This document shows positions 62,703-64,000 of a stretch of 64,000 nt of DNA, in pieces. A program made the position numbers and the translations under genes. Positions within the stretch are counted from its first letter, which is position 1; each line of letters begins with the position of its first letter. The notes below the pieces were generated by a model that was not told the DNA's origin, searched no databases, and worked only from the letters and a program-made list of their open reading frames with translations. The stretch is taken from contig NZ_PGGK01000001.1 in assembly GCF_004745425.1 (NCBI RefSeq), positions 62,001-126,000 of the forward strand, given 5' to 3'. The stretch comes from Methanolobus halotolerans. GTDB lineage: Archaea > Halobacteriota > Methanosarcinia > Methanosarcinales > Methanosarcinaceae.

Positions 62703-64000
62703 ATGTCCCTGTCAATACCTTTACATGAGCCTGTGCTGATTTTTGCGTTGTCGATGCTTGTTTTCCTTATAGCACCTCTTCTGTTCAAGCTACTTAGACT
62801 ACCGGGGATGATCGGTATAATCCTTGCCGGTGCACTAATTGGGCCCAATGCTTTGCATATACTGGAGAGAGATCAGACGATTGTGCTTCTTGGTGAAATC
62901 GGTCTTGTTTACCTGATGTTCATAGCAGGACTGGAGATAAATATTAATAAATTCATTGAGAAGATAGACAGGAGTCTGGTGTTTGGTACACTATCATTTT
63001 TAATTCCGCAAGTTGCAGGTACTGCTGTGGGATATTATGTGTTGGATCTGCCTTTCATTGAAGCCTTCCTTTTTGCATCGGTGTTTGCTTCACAAACCTT
63101 GCTTGCATATCCTGTTGTCAAGAAGCTTGGCATCGTCAACAATGAGGCCATTACTGCAGCGATTGGAGCTACTTTACTTACTGACACAATGACCCTGATG
63201 GTCCTTGCTGTTGTGATTTCTTCTCTGGAGGGGAGCCTTGATTTATATTTCTGGATCGGGTTGCTTTTCGGGCTGACCGTTTTCTTTGCAGGCTCTTTGT
63301 TCATTGTTCCTCGCATTGCACGATGGTTTTTCAGTAAATTTACAGATGAGAGTTATTTTGAATTCCTTTTTGTCCTGGTTATAGCATTTATACTTGCATA
63401 TCTTGCAGAAGTTGCAGGAATTGAACCTATTATTGGGTCTTTTCTGGCTGGTCTTTTGCTTAACCGTCTAATTCCAAATACCAGTCCACTCATGAACAGA
63501 ATAGAATTTGCTGGAAATGCATTGTTCATACCTTTTTTCCTTTTTTCAGTAGGAATGCTTACAAATATCCATTCTTTCTTTGAAGGAGGAAACCAACTCA
63601 TTGTGGCACTCTGGATGATAGGCGCCATGTTCGCTGGCAAGTTTGGAGCTGCATGGCTTGCAGGGAAAATGTACCGCTATAACAAGGATCAGATTATGAG
63701 CATGTTCGGTTTGTCTATTGGCCATGCTGCAGCAGCACTTGCAATTGTACTTGTCGGTTTTGAAGCCGGTCTTTTCAACGAGGGTCTGGTAAACGCCGTA
63801 GTGATAATGATACTTGTTGTCGGGGTAGTAAGTCCTCAAATTGTTGAAATATATGGTAATAGGATTTCCCTTGCAGAGAGTGTCACATGCCATCCTCAGG
63901 AAGTAGACTCCCGTATACTAGTTACTTTTTCGACGCAATCCACTTACAAGCAATTCTTAATGGACCTGGCCCTGATGATTCGGGAGAAAAGATCAAGTGA
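62703..64000 (+). CDS. Cation/proton antiporter, CPA2 family, with start of a C-terminal USP-like domain; 3' end outside window
   Basis: The reading frame starts at ATG 62703 ([20 protein letters not shown]) and runs off the right edge. About twelve membrane helices are present. Family signatures include [37 protein letters not shown] and [14 protein letters not shown] with the ion-site Asp, then [20 protein letters not shown]. After residue about 400 a soluble part begins ([20 protein letters not shown]), like the universal stress protein domains fused to some archaeal antiporters. It probably exchanges Na+ or K+ for protons. Confidence 0.92.
   Translation, partial: MSLSIPLHEPVLIFALSMLVFLIAPLLFKLLRLPGMIGIILAGALIGPNALHILERDQTIVLLGEIGLVYLMFIAGLEININKFIEKIDRSLVFGTLSFLIPQVAGTAVGYYVLDLPFIEAFLFASVFASQTLLAYPVVKKLGIVNNEAITAAIGATLLTDTMTLMVLAVVISSLEGSLDLYFWIGLLFGLTVFFAGSLFIVPRIARWFFSKFTDESYFEFLFVLVIAFILAYLAEVAGIEPIIGSFLAGLLLNRLIPNTSPLMNRIEFAGNALFIPFFLFSVGMLTNIHSFFEGGNQLIVALWMIGAMFAGKFGAAWLAGKMYRYNKDQIMSMFGLSIGHAAAALAIVLVGFEAGLFNEGLVNAVVIMILVVGVVSPQIVEIYGNRISLAESVTCHPQEVDSRILVTFSTQSTYKQFLMDLALMIREKRSS

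Noticed and set aside
1-64000. tRNA genes, rRNA genes, CRISPR arrays, insertion sequences, attachment sites
   Set aside because: I looked for T-loop motifs, regularly spaced repeats, transposase motifs and long terminal repeats by eye and found none that holds. A covariance search could still reveal C/D box RNAs.

Overview
The window is a stretch of chromosome from a cytochrome-containing methanogenic archaeon of the order Methanosarcinales. The membrane-bound heterodisulfide reductase genes hdrE-hdrD, a coenzyme F430 cluster (cfbE-cfbD-cfbC-cfbB), a DmrX-type dihydromethanopterin reductase, a methanogenesis-marker-9 protein, archaeal PurP, G1P dehydrogenase and Rpb7/Spt4/aIF2-gamma all support this. 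The AT-rich intergenic DNA and the gene set fit the Methanolobus/Methanococcoides group, but the species cannot be read from the sequence. I saw no tRNA, rRNA, CRISPR array, transposase or prophage gene.

Layout. 1-2114: 3' part of a secreted subtilisin-like protease (minus strand, runs off the left edge). 2357-2686: an ABM-fold monooxygenase. 2949-9997 (minus): an accessory locus with a DUF2162 membrane protein, an ExbB/TolQ-like channel, an ExbD-like DUF2149 protein and a giant surface-anchored CobN-like chelatase carrying three 110-residue tandem repeats. 10348-13814 (minus): the archaeal information-processing operon aIF2-gamma, PIN protein, RpoE', Spt4, GTP-dependent dephospho-CoA kinase, S24e, S27ae. 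14089-17704 (minus): KaiC-like ATPase, PurP and two membrane proteins. 17868-25268 (plus): G1P dehydrogenase (ether lipid backbone), two conserved archaeal proteins, then F430 biosynthesis. 25277-30495: small membrane protein, TspO, a CMD-fold protein, tRNA-splicing endonuclease, DUF2209, HflX, a candidate small RNA and a PHP phosphoesterase. 30481-34037 (minus): DmrX, DUF447, CitG-like and marker-9 proteins, probably connected with tetrahydromethanopterin. 34163-37589: zinc ribbon, FMN glutamate-synthase-like protein, GDT1-type cation transporter and small proteins. 37859-38234: RNase P RNA. 38245-42771 (minus): geranylgeranyl reductase, two DUF116 proteins, HdrD and HdrE. 43063-47948 (plus): TrmJ, MCM helicase, DUF424 and two coiled-coil proteins. 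47979-52793 (minus): PGF-CTERM surface protein, BirA and both pyruvate carboxylase subunits. 53048-53249: a decayed PAS-domain remnant. 53386-60583 (plus): a cytosolic chemoreceptor, CheW and a short CheR, followed by an actin-like ATPase and a 601-residue coiled-coil protein. 60690-62349 (minus): OMP decarboxylase and a deoxyhypusine-synthase family protein. 62703-64000: a CPA2-type cation/proton antiporter that runs off the right edge.

Two loci look least explained by textbook biology. The first is the surface CobN/ExbB/ExbD/DUF2162 locus, which reads as a membrane-energised tetrapyrrole or metal-handling machine in a cell without an outer membrane. The second is the soluble poly-HAMP chemoreceptor, CheW and CheR neighbourhood next to an actin-like filament gene and a long coiled coil. 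It recalls, by inference only, the link between magnetosome actin MamK and a chemoreceptor.

Several non-coding signals stand out: related ACTTAT...ATAAGT dyads in front of both cfb transcription units, a possible 100-nt small RNA at 29633-29740 with a C/A-rich loop, a perfect 16-bp palindrome before mcm, and a palindrome between TATA box and start codon of the GDT1-like transporter. All were found by eye and have not been tested against a database or by folding software.
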